The translations under genes were made by a program, and so were the position numbers. A stretch of 64,000 nucleotides of DNA from Armatimonadota bacterium (lineage in GTDB: Bacteria; Armatimonadota; Hebobacteria; CAIYQO01). Below the pieces are notes generated by a model. The model worked only from the letters and a program-made list of their open reading frames with translations. It did no database searches and had not been told where the DNA came from. The stretch is taken from NCBI GenBank assembly GCA_029553475.1, contig JAKPKV010000009.1:1-64000 (forward strand). Direction: 5' to 3'. Each line of letters begins with the position of its first letter. Within the stretch, counting starts at the first letter, position 1. Positions 1 through 13,600 of this stretch are shown here, one piece after another.

Positions 1-174
1 GTTGTGCCACCGAGGGCTGCCGGCTGGTGGCGATAGTGGGGATTTTTGGGGACAAATGGCTTGCAATACTTGGCGAAAAAGCCGATGCCGCGTATGCTAG
101 TTTCCGAAAACATGCGGTTCCCGGAAGCTCTCATGTTGGCGATGATACGTTCTTTGTGAAAGGAGTGTAGAGGT

Positions 175-1500
175 ATGTCTCATCTACGGAGCAGGGGGAC
201 CCGCCGCGCGGGGTTCACCCTCATCGAGCTGCTGGTGGTGATCGCGATCATCGCGATCCTCGCCGCCATTCTCTTCCCCGTGTTTGCCAAAGCGCGCGAG
301 AAAGCGCGGCAAACGCACTGCATCAATAATCTGCGCCAACTCGCCACCGCGGCCCTGATGTGGGCGCAAGATCACGACGAGACCTTGCCGTCCGCGACGC
401 GCTGGACGCAGGACATGGCGGCGCTGACCGCCCCCGCCGTCTTCGACTGTCCGACCACGGGCAATCATGTCGGCACTGCCGGGGCGCCGGATTATTTCTA
501 TGTCGGGGGCCTGGATGCGCAGGGCGAGGAGCACCTGCTGTCCGGCATCGCGCTGGGCGACGTGAAAGACCCGGCGGAGGCGCCCATCTTCGCCGACTAC
601 AAGACACCGCGCTCGGGCACGCCCTATGTCACGGCGGAGGTGCCCAGTCTCATCCTGGCCGCGGTGGCGGGCAATGTGGACCACCGCCATAACCAGGGCG
701 CGATCTTGGCGTACGTGGATGGCCATGTCATCTGGATGGCCGACACGAAGCTGTCCGGCGCGACCTTTTTCGGCTGCGTCAACAGGGAGGCGCTCACCTT
801 CCCGCTGGCGGTCGGCACCTTGACCGCCAAGCCGCTGCGGTACGCGAGCGGGGGAGCCACCTGGGGCTCTCCGCCGCCGGGGAGGGTTGAGCTGGCCTTG
901 ACCCAGGCGCTGCAGGCGCATGGCCTGACCGTCGCCCTGTGCGGGTCCTCCACGAATGCTTCCGCCGTCTTTGCCAATGCGACCACGTCGGGATCGTATA
1001 CCCTGGGGGCGGGCGGGGCGATTCCGGCGCAGACCACCCAGACGGTCTCTCCGCCGTCGTGGTGGAAATGCGATGGGAGCAGTACCAGCGTGGTGGCTGA
1101 TCCGCTCGCCTCCGCGCATGCCGGGTGGGGCCAAAACGTGCTGTACGGACTGATCGGCTCCAGCGGCGCGGCGAAGACCGGCAAGATCACCATCGTCCCC
1201 CAGGTCACGGCAGACACGGTCAAGCTGGTGGGGATGATCATCAACAGCGATCTGCAAGCCACCGCCATCCCGGCGGCGACCGCCATGTTGACCACCATCC
1301 GGTACGGGACTGAAGACCCGTACACGCTGAACCTGGCCGCCAATCTCGCGGGCAAAGGCGGGCAGGGCGGGGCCGTGGGCGTGGGGCATGCCGTCGGCGT
1401 GTTGCTGCCGGTGGTGCCCAATACGGCCATCGAGCTGTCCTACGCGCTCACCACGGCGGCGGGCGCGGCCGGGGTCACCTTCGCGTTCCCCCAGGACTAG
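175..1500 (+). CDS. Type IV pilin/pseudopilin-like protein with prepilin N-terminal methylation motif and H-X9-DG motif
   Basis: [35 protein letters not shown]-terminus; [16 protein letters not shown] (H-X9-DG). Confidence 0.9.
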   Translation: MSHLRSRGTRRAGFTLIELLVVIAIIAILAAILFPVFAKAREKARQTHCINNLRQLATAALMWAQDHDETLPSATRWTQDMAALTAPAVFDCPTTGNHVGTAGAPDYFYVGGLDAQGEEHLLSGIALGDVKDPAEAPIFADYKTPRSGTPYVTAEVPSLILAAVAGNVDHRHNQGAILAYVDGHVIWMADTKLSGATFFGCVNREALTFPLAVGTLTAKPLRYASGGATWGSPPPGRVELALTQALQAHGLTVALCGSSTNASAVFANATTSGSYTLGAGGAIPAQTTQTVSPPSWWKCDGSSTSVVADPLASAHAGWGQNVLYGLIGSSGAAKTGKITIVPQVTADTVKLVGMIINSDLQATAIPAATAMLTTIRYGTEDPYTLNLAANLAGKGGQGGAVGVGHAVGVLLPVVPNTAIELSYALTTAAGAAGVTFAFPQD

Positions 1501-1582
1501 TGCGGACAGAGATGAAAGACGCGCGGCGGCAGATCACGACTCCACCGGCCGCCGCCGATCAGTTCAGAAACGGAGGATTATC

Positions 1583-2848
1583 ATGGCCATCAATCGTCGG
1601 CATCACGGGCGTCGGCATCACGGGTTCACCCTGATTGAGCTGCTCTTCGTCATTGCGATCATTGCGATTCTCGCGGCGATCCTGTTCCCGGTGTTCGGGC
1701 GGGCCCGGGAGAAAGCGCGACAGACCCAGTGTTTGAGTAACCTCAAGCAAATCGCGACCGCGCTGCTCATGTACGCGCAGGATCATCAGGAAAAATTCCC
1801 GCCGGCCGCCACGTGGGTCGTCGCCACCGCGCAGACGGGGAAAGTGCTGGATTGCCCGAGCAGCAGTATCGTCGGGAAGGCCAGCGCCCCGGATTACGTC
1901 TATATCGCGGGGGAGTTGGGCGGACACGGCACCTTCCTCGCCGGACTGGGCCTGGGCGACATCACGGCTCCGGCCGAAGCCCCCATGCTGGCGGATGGCG
2001 TCCGGACGGCCAGCGACACCCCGTTTATCAGGCATGATGCCACCGATATGCTGGAGAAGGCGGTCAAAACGGTTGACGCGCGCCACAATAAGGGGGCGAA
2101 CGTCGCGTTTGTGGACGGCCACGTCGCGTACATCCAGGCGGCGCACCTCACGTCAACGCTGTTTTTGCCCAGCGTGAACGCCATGAACGTCGCCGTCCCC
2201 ATCTCGCTCGGCCCCCTGTTCGATGGGCCGATGAGCTGCGCCTCGGAGGCCGCCGGCGTCGCCTACTCGTCCCTGCTGGCCCGCTACAACATCACCACGG
2301 CGATGGGCGGCCAGGATGCGACGACGGTGTATTTTATGGGGGCGGAGACGAGCGGAAGGTTCACGTTGAGCGACATCACGTTCCCCGTCATGCCGACCAG
2401 CGGAGGGGTCGCGTACCCGAGCTGGTGGAAGGTGGGGACGGGCGGGAGCAGCATTGTCGGGTACACCGGGACGCTGGGCTTCTCTCCCACCCCGTTTTGG
2501 CAGGGATCCAACATGGCGAACCCCAGCATTTACGGCGCGTACAGCGGCACGAAAACCATCACGCTGACGATTGTGCCGCAGGTGCCGGGCCCCATCGTCA
2601 AGAAGATGGCGGTGCTCGCGCAGAATAACAACACCCTCAATCAAGTGACCGGCACGATCAGCACGGTGAAAGTCGGCGATGTGACGACCACGGTGAACGC
2701 CAAGGCCGTCCTCAATTCGACGGCGACGAAACAGATCATGGCGGCGGGGGTACTGCTCCCGGTGGCGCCGGGGCGGCCCATCACCATCACCGTTGATGTC
2801 AATATCGCCGCGGGAAACGGCGGCGCCTTCCTCGCCTTTGAACCCTGA
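1583..2848 (+). CDS. Second tandem prepilin-type H-X9-DG protein
   Basis: ATG at 1583 after cggagg; [66 protein letters not shown] track extends 5' to 1388 but 1583 is the likely start. Confidence 0.88.
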   Translation: MAINRRHHGRRHHGFTLIELLFVIAIIAILAAILFPVFGRAREKARQTQCLSNLKQIATALLMYAQDHQEKFPPAATWVVATAQTGKVLDCPSSSIVGKASAPDYVYIAGELGGHGTFLAGLGLGDITAPAEAPMLADGVRTASDTPFIRHDATDMLEKAVKTVDARHNKGANVAFVDGHVAYIQAAHLTSTLFLPSVNAMNVAVPISLGPLFDGPMSCASEAAGVAYSSLLARYNITTAMGGQDATTVYFMGAETSGRFTLSDITFPVMPTSGGVAYPSWWKVGTGGSSIVGYTGTLGFSPTPFWQGSNMANPSIYGAYSGTKTITLTIVPQVPGPIVKKMAVLAQNNNTLNQVTGTISTVKVGDVTTTVNAKAVLNSTATKQIMAAGVLLPVAPGRPITITVDVNIAAGNGGAFLAFEP

Positions 2849-2900
2849 TCCCCGGCTGTCCGCCCCTGTGGCCCCCCTTCCTCGCGAGGGGGGGCCGCGT

Positions 2901-2968
2901 CGTGCTCGTGCTCGTACTCGTACTCGAAATCAGCTACGTGCGGACAGGATGTCCGCGCTCCGGTGGGC
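2901..2968. repeat. Intergenic repeat: hexamer array plus GCGGACAGGATGTCCGC palindrome
   Basis: cgtgctcgtgctcgtactcgtactcgaaatcagctacgtgcggacaggatgtccgcgctcc. Confidence 0.85.
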
Positions 2969-3115
2969 GCTACGCATGCTCGGTCCTCGCGAGGGGGGCC
3001 GTGCATCGGGTGGCGCGGTGGCGGGCGCCGGTTGCTGAAAACCCGCCTCAGGGTGTATGCTCAGACGGACGGGGGGCGCCCCGTGGGCGCCGTCACCTGA
3101 TCGGGAGAACGCACC

Positions 3116-4480
3116 ATGCCATCCACCGTGCCGCTGATCTGGCCGGAAGCCGGCGAGATCACCCCGCACACGCATCACCGCGTGCTGCTGCTCAGTTATC
3201 ACTATCCCCCCAGCGGCCATCCGGGCGCGCAGCGGGCGGACGGTTTTCTGCTGTGGCTGCCCAAGTACGGCTGGGAACCCACGCTGATCACCGGCGCGTG
3301 GGGCGGCGGCAAGCGCAACGTGGTGGCCGTGCCGCACGAGGGGCCGCTGCACCGCCTGCGGGCGCGGATGGCGCCGGGCAAGCCCCGGCCCGACGCGGGC
3401 GCCTCCAGCTTCGCCAACATTGGGCAGGCGCTGGCGGATTGGTACGACGGGCACCTGGGGTGGTCGTCGCGCGTGGCGCGCGAGGCGATCGGCCGCTTCC
3501 AGAAGCGCCGCATTGACCTGGTCTGCGCCACCTGCGCGCCCTTCGCGCTGGCCTATGCCGCCCAGCAGATCGCCGGCGTGCTGCGCTGCCCGTACGTGGT
3601 GGACATGCAGGAGCCGCTGCCCGCGTACCTGGAGGCCGCCTCGCCGCGCCACTGGCTGCTGCGCGCCATCGCGCAGGCCACGGCGGTCACCATCGCCTCG
3701 CCGAGCTGCGCGACCGCCGCCCTCACCCGCGCGCGCAAAAACTACCCGCCGGTTTGCGTGCTCGGCGGCATCTGGCGCCGCGAGGCGTTTTGTGCGCGCG
3801 AGACGGAACAGTTCACCCTGCTGCACGCCGGCAGGCTGCACCGGCAGGCGCGCAATCCGGAGGCGCTGTTCGAGGCGTTGGCGACGCTGGCGATGGAGCT
3901 CCCCGAGTTCCGCGCGGACACCCGCGTGCGCTTCATCGGGCCGGACAGCCCGTACGCCGCGCTGGCGCCGGCGTACAAAAACGTCGCCGACTTCTGCGCG
4001 CTGGACGACGCGCTCCCCGCCGAGTCCATGCCGGCGGTGCTGCAGGACGCCTCGGTGCTGCTCATTCTCAACGGGGCGGACGGGCGCTACGCCGAGCCCG
4101 TCACCGGCAAATTCTTCGACTACCTGCCCTTCGCGGCGCCGATCCTCGCCATCGGCGGCACGCCGGGGCTGCCGGCCGAGCTGCTGGCGTGGACCGGGGC
4201 CGGCGGCTGGGCGGGCACGGTGGAGGAGATCACCGAGGCGATCCGCGGGCACTACCTCGCCTGGAAAGCCGCCCGCCTCGTGTGCGCCCCGCGCGACATG
4301 GAGGCGCTCGCCTTCCTCTCCCAGCGGCGCATGGCCGGCGAGCTCGGCGAGCTCTTCAACGCCATCGGCGAGCACCGCGACCTGGTGCTGCGCGGCGTCC
4401 ACCCCTGGTCCGGCGCCGAGGCCAACCGCCAGTTCACCGACGGGCTGACGTACAAACCGATGTCGCTGGAAGACGGGTGA
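3116..4480 (+). CDS. Glycosyltransferase family 4-like protein
   Basis: LLLSYHYPPSGHPGAQRADGFLLWLPKYGWEPTLITG N-terminus typical of GT4-type enzymes. Confidence 0.7.
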   Translation: MPSTVPLIWPEAGEITPHTHHRVLLLSYHYPPSGHPGAQRADGFLLWLPKYGWEPTLITGAWGGGKRNVVAVPHEGPLHRLRARMAPGKPRPDAGASSFANIGQALADWYDGHLGWSSRVAREAIGRFQKRRIDLVCATCAPFALAYAAQQIAGVLRCPYVVDMQEPLPAYLEAASPRHWLLRAIAQATAVTIASPSCATAALTRARKNYPPVCVLGGIWRREAFCARETEQFTLLHAGRLHRQARNPEALFEALATLAMELPEFRADTRVRFIGPDSPYAALAPAYKNVADFCALDDALPAESMPAVLQDASVLLILNGADGRYAEPVTGKFFDYLPFAAPILAIGGTPGLPAELLAWTGAGGWAGTVEEITEAIRGHYLAWKAARLVCAPRDMEALAFLSQRRMAGELGELFNAIGEHRDLVLRGVHPWSGAEANRQFTDGLTYKPMSLEDG

Positions 4481-4697
4481 TGGGTAGAGGCTGGCGACAG
4501 CGCCGGCGTGACGCAGCGTCTGTGCACCAGTGGACGCTGATGCGTCACGCACCATGACTTCGTCATGGCGTGTGTCCCCTTCTCCGGCAAAACAGGTGCA
4601 ACTTCCCCGAACCGGCAGGCGTTATGGTATAATATGTCGAACTATCGCTGCTATTGCCTGGCGGACGCCGGGCACTTCGGGAAAGGGGATTCTTCCG

Positions 4698-7600
4698 ATG
4701 GCTCGTTTCGTTCGCCGGGTATCGCCCATGCTACGGATTGTCGTGTTCGCGTTGGCGGCGCTGCTCCTCTTCAGTCTCCACACCCCGGTGAGTGCCGATG
4801 GAGAGATCGGCGACCTCGTCTGGAAGGCGGCCGCGGCGTATAACAGCCCCACCGGTTCGGAGTATCCGGTCATCGCCTTTTCCGCCGACGGCACGAAGCT
4901 GGCGGTGCCCATGGGCTTCAACCAGGTGGGCATTTTCACCGCCGCGACGGGCGAACTGCAGCAGAAGCTGGCCGGGCACACCGACATCGTGCGCCAGGTG
5001 GCGTTTTCCGGCGACGGCAAGTGGCTGGCCACCGGCGGCGAAGACATGACCATCCGCATCTGGAAGGCGGACGCCGGCTTCGCGCATCACCGCCTGCTCA
5101 CCACGCACACCGATAAAATCACCGGCCTCTCCTTCTCGTCGGACAGCACCAAGCTGCTCTCCAGCGGCAAGGACGGCAAGATGCTGATCTGGGATACCAC
5201 GCCCTGGACCGCCACGCAGCTGGCGGATCCCTCGCCCACCGCTCGCGACGGCTCCGCCATCTCCCCGAACGGCCTGTGGGCCGCCGCGCGCTACGCCCGC
5301 ACGGTCAAGGTGTGGTCCGTGCAGTCCGGCACGGTGTTGAGAACTTACACCATTGACGCCGCCGGGTTGAGCGCCTTCGCGCTGGCGTGGGCGCCGAACA
5401 GCACCACGCTGGCCGTCTCCGCCTATCGCTTCGTCAATCTCTACAACGTGCTGGGCGCCGACACCCCCACCGCGGTGGCGGCGGAGACCATGGGCTACTC
5501 CCTCGCCTTCTCGCCGGACAACAAGTTCCTGGCGGTGGGGCTCAATGCCGCGCAAACCCGGTTGTACGACCCCGGCAACGGCTACGCGCAGTACACGCGC
5601 AGCATCGTCGGCGGCACGGGCATCGCCTTCAGCCCGGACAGCACGCGCATGACGGCGGCCAGCAGCGGCGTCTTCCGCGTCTACGATCCGACCTCGGCGG
5701 CGTCGCAGGTCATCGCCGGCCCGATCTTCGGCGAGTCATGCATGGTGAGAGCCGTCGTCCCCAGCGCGGACGGCCAATCCGTCTTCCTGGCGGGCAGCGC
5801 CAACTATGTGGAAGAGCGCAACGCCAGCGACGGCACGTCGCTGCGCACCATGCTCATCGGGGCGATAACGCAGGTCTCGTCGCTGGCCCTGTCACCGGAC
5901 GGCGCCTGGCTGGCCGTCGGCGCGTCCACCGGCGCGGTGGTCATCCTCAACGCGCAGACCGGGGCGGTGGCCAAGACCCTCAACACCGGCTCGTCCGTGG
6001 TGATGTCGCTGGCCTTCGATCCCACCAGCACGAAGCTGCTCACCGGCAGCCAGGACAAGCTGGTGAAAATCTGGAATTTCCTCCCCGCGACGCCGACACA
6101 CACGGTGCTCGGCCCGCCCAGCACGCACGACGGGCATGTGACCGGCGTCGCCTACACGTCGGACGGCGGCAAGATCGTCACCATTGGCAGTGACTCGGTC
6201 ATTAAGGTCTGGACCGCGGCCGGCGAAAATATCTGGACCTCGGAAAATCTGGGCAGCTCGCTCACCGCGCTGGCCCTGTCGCCGGACGGTGCGCTGATCG
6301 CCGTGGGCAACAACGCCGGCGCCACCAAACTCTTCAGCACGACGACCGGCGCCGACGTGCGGGCGATGGCGGGCACCTTCGCCGGCACGGTCAACGATCT
6401 CGCCTTCACCCCCGACGGGGCCTATCTGATCGGCGTGGGGTTGACGGACGCCATCGTGCTGTGGGACGCGGCCACCGGCGCGGTGGCCGGCTCGGCGACG
6501 AAAGCGTGCACGACTCCGCTGTCCGTGACGCTGGCGCGCGGCTCCGCCACGATGGTGGTGGGCGGCGACGACGGCATCGGCGCGTGGACGCTGACGCTGG
6601 GCGCGCCGCGGCCGGACCTGTCGGCGCGCTCCGCCGCTGACGCGGGCTATACCGGCGTGGGCATTGTGAACGCGACCGGCGCGAGCCAGATCGTGACCGC
6701 GCAGGCGAGCGCCGACATGCCGGCGACGTATGACGTCAGGGTGGCAAACCCCTACTACCAGAACGACGCCTACACCCTGCAGGGTCCGGGGGGCGGCGAC
6801 GGCTGGACGGTCGCCTATTATGACGCCCTGCATGCCGATATCACCGCCGAGATCATCGCGGGCACCTGGAGCACCGGCGTGCTGGCGCCGGGCCTGACGG
6901 CGGCCATCCGCGCGATGGTGACGCCGGACAACACGGTGGTCGGCCTGACGAAGTCGCTGACCATCACCGCCACCTCGCAGCTGGACCCCCTGGCGGTGGA
7001 CGTGGTGAAGCTGAACACCATCAGCCCGATCGGCCCGGGGGCCTCCGTGCGGGTGAGCATCCACACCGACGGGAGCGAGGGCAACGCGGACAGCCAGTAT
7101 CCGGCGATGAATGCCGACGGGACGCGGGTCGCCTTCCAGAGCGACGCGGCGACGCTGGTGGATGATGATACGAACGGCGCGCGGGACATCTTTCTGCGCC
7201 GGCGCGACACCGGCGCGACGGCGCGGGTGAGCCTGGGCGCCGGCGGCGCGGAAGCGAACGGCGACAGTTGGGCGCCGGCGATCAACGGCGACGGCACGGT
7301 GGTGGCCTTCGTCTCCGACGCGACGAACCTGGTGGCGGGCGACACTAACGCCGTCGCCGACATCTTCGTGCACGATACCGCGACGGGCATCACCGAACGG
7401 GTGAGCCTGGGGATGGCTGACGAGGACGCCAACGCGGCCAGCGCCGGCCCGGCGCTCAGCGCTGACGGCACCCTGGTGGTCTTCATCTCCGAGGCGGATA
7501 ATCTGGTGCCGGGCGACACCAACGAGTGCGCCGACGTCTTCCTCTACAACCGGACGACGGGGGTGACCACCCGGCTGAGCGTGAACGCCCTGGGCGAGCA

Positions 7601-10600
7601 GGCGAACGCCGCCTGCCGCGACGCGGAGATCAGCGCGGACGGCACCACGGTGGCCTTCTCCTCGCTGGCGAGCAACCTGGCGACGGGGGATACGAACGAC
7701 ACCTACGACATCTTCGTGGTGACGCTGGACACCGGCGCGATGGTCTGCGCCAGCCGGTCCTGGGAAGGCGCGTTCGGCGATGACGGCAGCTTCCTGCCGA
7801 AACTCAGCGCCGACGGCCGCTACGTCGCCTTCACCACCCGCGCCACCAACCTGCTGCTCGCGCTCGGCGGCAACGGCGGCGACACCAACGGCAAGCAGGA
7901 CGTCTACCTCTGCGACCTGGAAGGGCTCTTTGGCCCGTCGCTGACGCTGGTGAGCGCCACCGCGCTGGAACAGGGCAACGGCGACAGCGGGCAGTTCGGG
8001 CTGGACGTGGCGCGGGATGACGAGGGCACGGTCTACGTGGTCTTCGAATCCTCCGCCCGCAACCTGCTGGGCGAGGGGAACGACACGAATAATAAGGGGG
8101 ATATCTTCCTCTGGTCGCAGGCCGGCGGCCTCAGCCGGCAGAGCGTCTCCACGCTGGGCGAGCAGGCGAACGAAGTGAGCCGCCACCCGGTCATCAGCGG
8201 CGACGCGAGCATCATCGCCTTCGATTCCCGCGCGTCCAACCTGGTGGCGGACGACGCGAACGAAGCGTATGACGCCTTCGTCCACGTGCGCGGCAAAGCC
8301 TGGCAGCCGGACCTGCTGATCTCGTCCAGCGCGGACCCCACCACCTTCACCGGCCTCAACCTCTTCACGCTGAACGCCGAGCAGACGCTCGACGTGCCGG
8401 TCAATACCGCGGTGGAGAAGAAATTTTACGTGAAGCTGTACAACCAAGTGACGAACCCGGTGGGCAGCTTCGCGCTGAAGGTGCCGGCGGTGGACGCGGC
8501 GACGGGCTGGACGCTGAAGTACGAGGACGGCGGCGTGAACGTAACGGCGGCGATCACCGGCGCCGGCTATCCGGTGGTAGACATGCCGCCGGGCGCGGAG
8601 AAGATCATCGTGGTGACGGCGCGCACCTACGCCTCCTCGCCCGAGGCGGCGGCGCTGACGGTGCAAATCACCGCCACCTCGGTGGACGACGTGAGTCGCC
8701 GCGACGTGGTGCAGGCGATCGTGCGGTTGACCCCGTACCAGACGATCCTCGCCAGCGTCAACTCGTCCGGCGGCGGCATGGGCGGCGATGATGTGGGCTT
8801 CAGCGCGAACGGGCGGTATGTCTGTTTCGTCTCGGGCAGCTCCATTCAGCGGCATGATCGCATCACCGGCCTTACCACGCGCGTGGATGTCTCCGCGCAA
8901 GGCGCGACGCCCAATTCAGGGAGCGCCGACCAGGATGTCAGCGCCGACGGCCATCTCGTCATCTTCAAATCCGCGGCCACGAATCTGGTGAATCCCGCGC
9001 TGCCGGACGGCACGAAGCAACAGATTCAACTGAAGGATATGGAGAGCGGCGCGGTCACGATTGTCAGTCGCGCCAGTGGCGTTGATGGCGACATCGCCAA
9101 CGATCTCTGCGGCGAAGCCGTGATCAGCCCGAATGGCAAATATGTCGCCTTCGCGTCGAGAGCGACCAATCTCGTGCCCGGCGTCACCGACGGCAAACAG
9201 CATGTCTACCGGCGCGAACTGGAGCATCCGTATACGACCAGGCTGGTGAGCGTGAATAACGCGGGAACGCCCTCGAATGGCGATGCCTCTTCCTGCGGCA
9301 TCAGCTCGGACGGCAACTTCATCACCTGGCGGTCGAACGCCTCGAACCTCGCTGATCTGAATGGCGACGGCCAGTATGACGCCACCGACGACGGCAACAG
9401 CGTGCAGGACGTCTTCCTGCACGACGTGGCGGCGGGCACCACTGAGCTCATCAGCGTGAAGCACGACGGCACGGCGTCGGGCGACAAGCAATCGAGCCGC
9501 GACTATCGCTCGCCGGTGAGCGACGACGGGCGCTACGTGGCCTTCTCCTCGCTGGCGACGGACCTGATTGACGGACAGCCGGCCATCGGCGGCAAGCGGC
9601 AGATCTTCCTGCGCGACCGCCAGGCGGGACTGACCTCCCTGATCAGCCTCGACGCGGCCGGCGATCCGGCGGCGGCGGACTGCGAGCGGCCGACGATCTC
9701 GCTGAACGGCCGCTACATCGGTTTTGCCACCGGCGCGGCGCTGCTGCCCTTTGACGATAACGCGCTGGACGATGTCTACATCGTGGACCGCGACACGCCC
9801 GGCGCGGCGGGGCTGGACCTGGTCAGCGTGCCCTACAACTACAACGGCGCCACGCACACGCCGCTGAGCAACATGAAGGCGCAGGACCCGTTCATCAGCG
9901 GTGATGGGCGCTACATCGCGTTCGAGGGCGTGCAGACGGACCCGACGAATCTGGTGCCCACCAACCCGGGCTACACCGGCACCGGCGGTCAGCAGATTTA
10001 CGTGCGCGACCGCTGGCAGCTCGCGCCGGACCTGATGGTGAAGCTGCAGGGCGGCGCGGACTGGACGGGCGAAAACACCATTGACGCCAACGTGACGCCC
10101 GCGCAGACGCTGACGCCGCTGCAGACGGAGCCGGGGGCGACGGCCACCTTCGCGCTGCGGCTGGTGAACACCGGCACCACCACCGACGACATCGCCATCA
10201 CCGGCACCGGCGGCGGGCAGGGGTGGACGGTGCGGTATCTGGATGCGAACGATGCCGACGTCACCGCCGCGGTGACCGGCGACGGCCTCCTGACGCTGAA
10301 CATGGCGACGAACGACGTGGTGACGCTGACCTGCGTGGTGACGAGCGATCCCTTCACGCTGACGGGCAGCCAGCTCGACGTGGTGGTGACGGCCACCTCG
10401 CAGCGCAACACCGCCACCCGCGACCGGGTGAAGGCGTCGGCGCGCATCGCCGGCGCGCACAAGGCGGACCTGCAGATTCGCTCCACGGCGGACGAAGCCT
10501 TCCTCGGCGATAACGTCTACGATGACGGCACCGAGCAGACGAAGACGCTGGCCGTACAGGGCGGGAGGACAGCCACCTACGTGGTGCGCATCGAGAACGA

Positions 10601-13600
10601 CGGCGGCAGCGGGGATGACTCCTATAAACTCTGGGCGGGGCAGCCGGGCGCCGGCTGGACGGCGCGGTTCTACGCGCCCGACGGCACGGACATCACCGAG
10701 GGAATCACCAACCCGCTGATCGGCTGGACCACCGACGCGTTGGCGATGGGCGATTTCGCCGATATCCGCATCACGGTGACGCCGAGTCCGTCGTTGGGCG
10801 GCGGCGCCTTCGCGCCGATCACCATCAGCGCGCAATCCTGGAACGACGGCGCCGCGGCGGACGCGGTGATCGCGCGGACGCAGGTGGCGGTGCTGCGCCA
10901 GCCCGACCTGATCATCACCGCGCCGGCCGCGCAGCCGGTGGGCGACGGCGTGTATGACGACGGCGCCGCGCAGACGGTCACCGCGGTGGTGCAGCGCGGC
11001 ACGACGATCTCCTACGCGGTGACGCTGCAGAACGACGGCAACGTGGTGGAGAGCCTCCCGGTGCTGGGCACCGCGGGCGACGCCGACTGGACCATCCTCT
11101 ACACCGAGACCACCGGCGGCGCGAATACCGACGTCACGCTGGCGGTGGTGGCCGGCACCTGGCAGCCGCTGCTGGGCATGGGCGATGCGGCGACGCTGCG
11201 CGTGGACGTGACGCCGCGGGCGGGCATGGCCGCCGGCGTGACGAAGACGGTGACGCTGCGGGCGGTGTCGCCGGGCGACGCGAAGAAGAAAGACACGGTG
11301 GTGGCGAAGGTCACCACCGCGATCCGCAAGCCGGACCTGCTGGTGAAGGTGGCCGGCGCGCCGCTCTTTATCGGCGATAACGTCTACGCGCCGACCGAGC
11401 AGCGCGTGGCGCAGAGCGTGGACAACGGGGCCGCGGCGGCGTATCCGGTGATCCTGCAAAACGACGGCAACACCGGCGACACCTACGCGCTGACGCTGCC
11501 GGCGGATGGCGGCGGCTGGACCTACCGCCTGTATCTCGGCACGGACACGGTGAACGAGATCACCGCGGCGGTGCGCGGCGGGAGCTGGGAGACGCTGCTG
11601 GCGGCGGACGCGGCGCTGGACCTGCTGCTGGTGGCCGTGCCGGACGCCGCGCTGCTCGGCGGCACCCAGGCGACCGCGACGCTGACCGCCGCCTCGAAGC
11701 ACGAGCCGCTCTCCACCGACGTGGTCACGATCACCACCACGGTGGCGGAGCGCCACCAGGGCGACGCGCTCATCCAGCATGACGGCGAAGCGGAGTACCT
11801 GGGCGACAACCAGTACGCCGGCGTCACGCAGGTGAAGGCGCAGCCGGTGCGCGGCGGCATCGTGGCCACCTATCGCGTGAAGGTGGAGAACGACGGCAAC
11901 GTGGGAGAAACCTTCACGCTATTCGGCGACGCCCCCACCGAAGGCTGGACGGTGACCTACACCGACGAGGCGACCGGCACGCCGATTACCCCGGCGCTGA
12001 CCGGCGCGGGGCTGAACGTGACGCTGGCGAAGGGGGCGTCCGCGACCTACCTGATCGCGGTGTCGGCCAACCCGTCGCTGGGCAGCGGCGCGTTGAGCGT
12101 GGCGCGCGTCACCGTGAAGATCGGCAGCGCCGTCCAGGACGTGGTGACGGCGCAGACGCAGTTGATGGGCGCCACCGCCCGGGTGAGCGTGGACAGCCTG
12201 GGCGCGCAGGGGAACAATGATTCACCCAGCCTGAACAGCCCGGCGACGATCAGCGCGGACGGCCGCTACGTGGCCTTCTCCTCGAGTGCCGCGAATCTGG
12301 TGGCCGGGGATACGAACAGCGTGGCGGACATCTTCGTGCATGACCGGGAGCTGGGCACCACCACGCGGGTGAGCGTGAGCTCCGGCGGCGCGCAGGGCAA
12401 CGGCGCGAGCGACATGCCGGCGATCAGTCCGGACGGGCGTTACGTGGCGTTCCGTTCCCGGGCGACGAATCTGGTGGCCGGGGACACGAACAGCAAGACG
12501 GACGTCTTCCGGCATGACCGGGAGACGGGCACGACGATCCGGGTGAGCGTGAGGGACGCGGCCACCCAGGCCACGGGCGATTCCGGCGCCTACGGGATCG
12601 CGATCTCCACCGGCGGGCAGTTCGTGGTCTTCGAGTCTGAGGCGTCCAACCTGGTGGCGGGCGACACGAACAACGTCGCGGATATTTTCCTGCGCGACGT
12701 GACGAATGGGCAGACGCTGCTCGTCTCCGCCGGCCTGAACGGCGCGGCGGCGAATAACCGCAGCCAGCACCCGGCGATGAGCGCGGACGGCGGTCTCATC
12801 GTCTATGGCTCCTACGCCAGCAACCTGGTGGCGGGCGACACGAACACCGTCTGCGACGTGTTCCTGTATGACCGCGCGCTGGGCACCACGACGCGGGTGA
12901 GCAAGCTGGGCGCCACCCAGGGCAACGGCAACAGCGACGACCCGGCGATCAGCGGTGACGGCGCCTTCATCGCCTATACGACCCTGGCGACGAACCTGGC
13001 GAGCGGCGACACCAACGGCACCTGGGACGTGATGCGGGTGAGCCGGCTCACCGGCGTCACGACCTGCGTCAGCGCGGGCGGCAACGGCGCCAGCACCGGG
13101 CCGGCGCTGAACGGCGACGGGCGCTTTGTCGCCTACCGCTCCTACGCGACGAACCTGGCCGGCGGCGACACCAACGGCAAGTGCGACGCCTTCGTGTATG
13201 ACGCCAACGGGCAGCGCAACCACCGCGCCAGCCTCGCCGGCGCCGGCGCGCAGGGCAACGGCGATTCCGCGCTCTACGGGGTAGCGCTGGACAGCCGAGG
13301 CTACCTCATCGCCTTCGACTCGCTGGCGTCGAACCTGGTGCCCGGCGATACGAACAACCGCCGCGACGTCTTCGTCCGCGAGTGGCCGGCCTTCCAGCCA
13401 GACCTGGCGATCCGCAAGGCGGGTGAGACGGCCTATCTCGGCGAGTCGGTCTACTACGATGTCGATATGCAGACGAAGAAGCAGACCACCCCGCCGGGCG
13501 TGCCGGCCCAGTACGTACTGACGCTGCGGAATGACGGGATGCTGCCCGATACGTATACGCTGCAGCTGGAATCGGCCGTGCAGCGGAACTGGACAGCCGC

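Noticed and set aside
2901-2926. Hexamer tandem tract as a CRISPR array
   Set aside because: No spacer-repeat periodicity and no cas genes; no CRISPR array was found in the window.
2930-4555. 541-aa minus-strand ORF over the GT4 gene
   Set aside because: Antisense shadow ending in the ADILSAR repeat translation.
5892-11780. Very long antisense ORFs (1002 and 954 aa) opposite the giant gene
   Set aside because: Shadow ORFs of a high-GC repetitive gene; His/Arg/Gly-rich low-complexity translations with no recognisable domains, while the sense frame has clear repeats.
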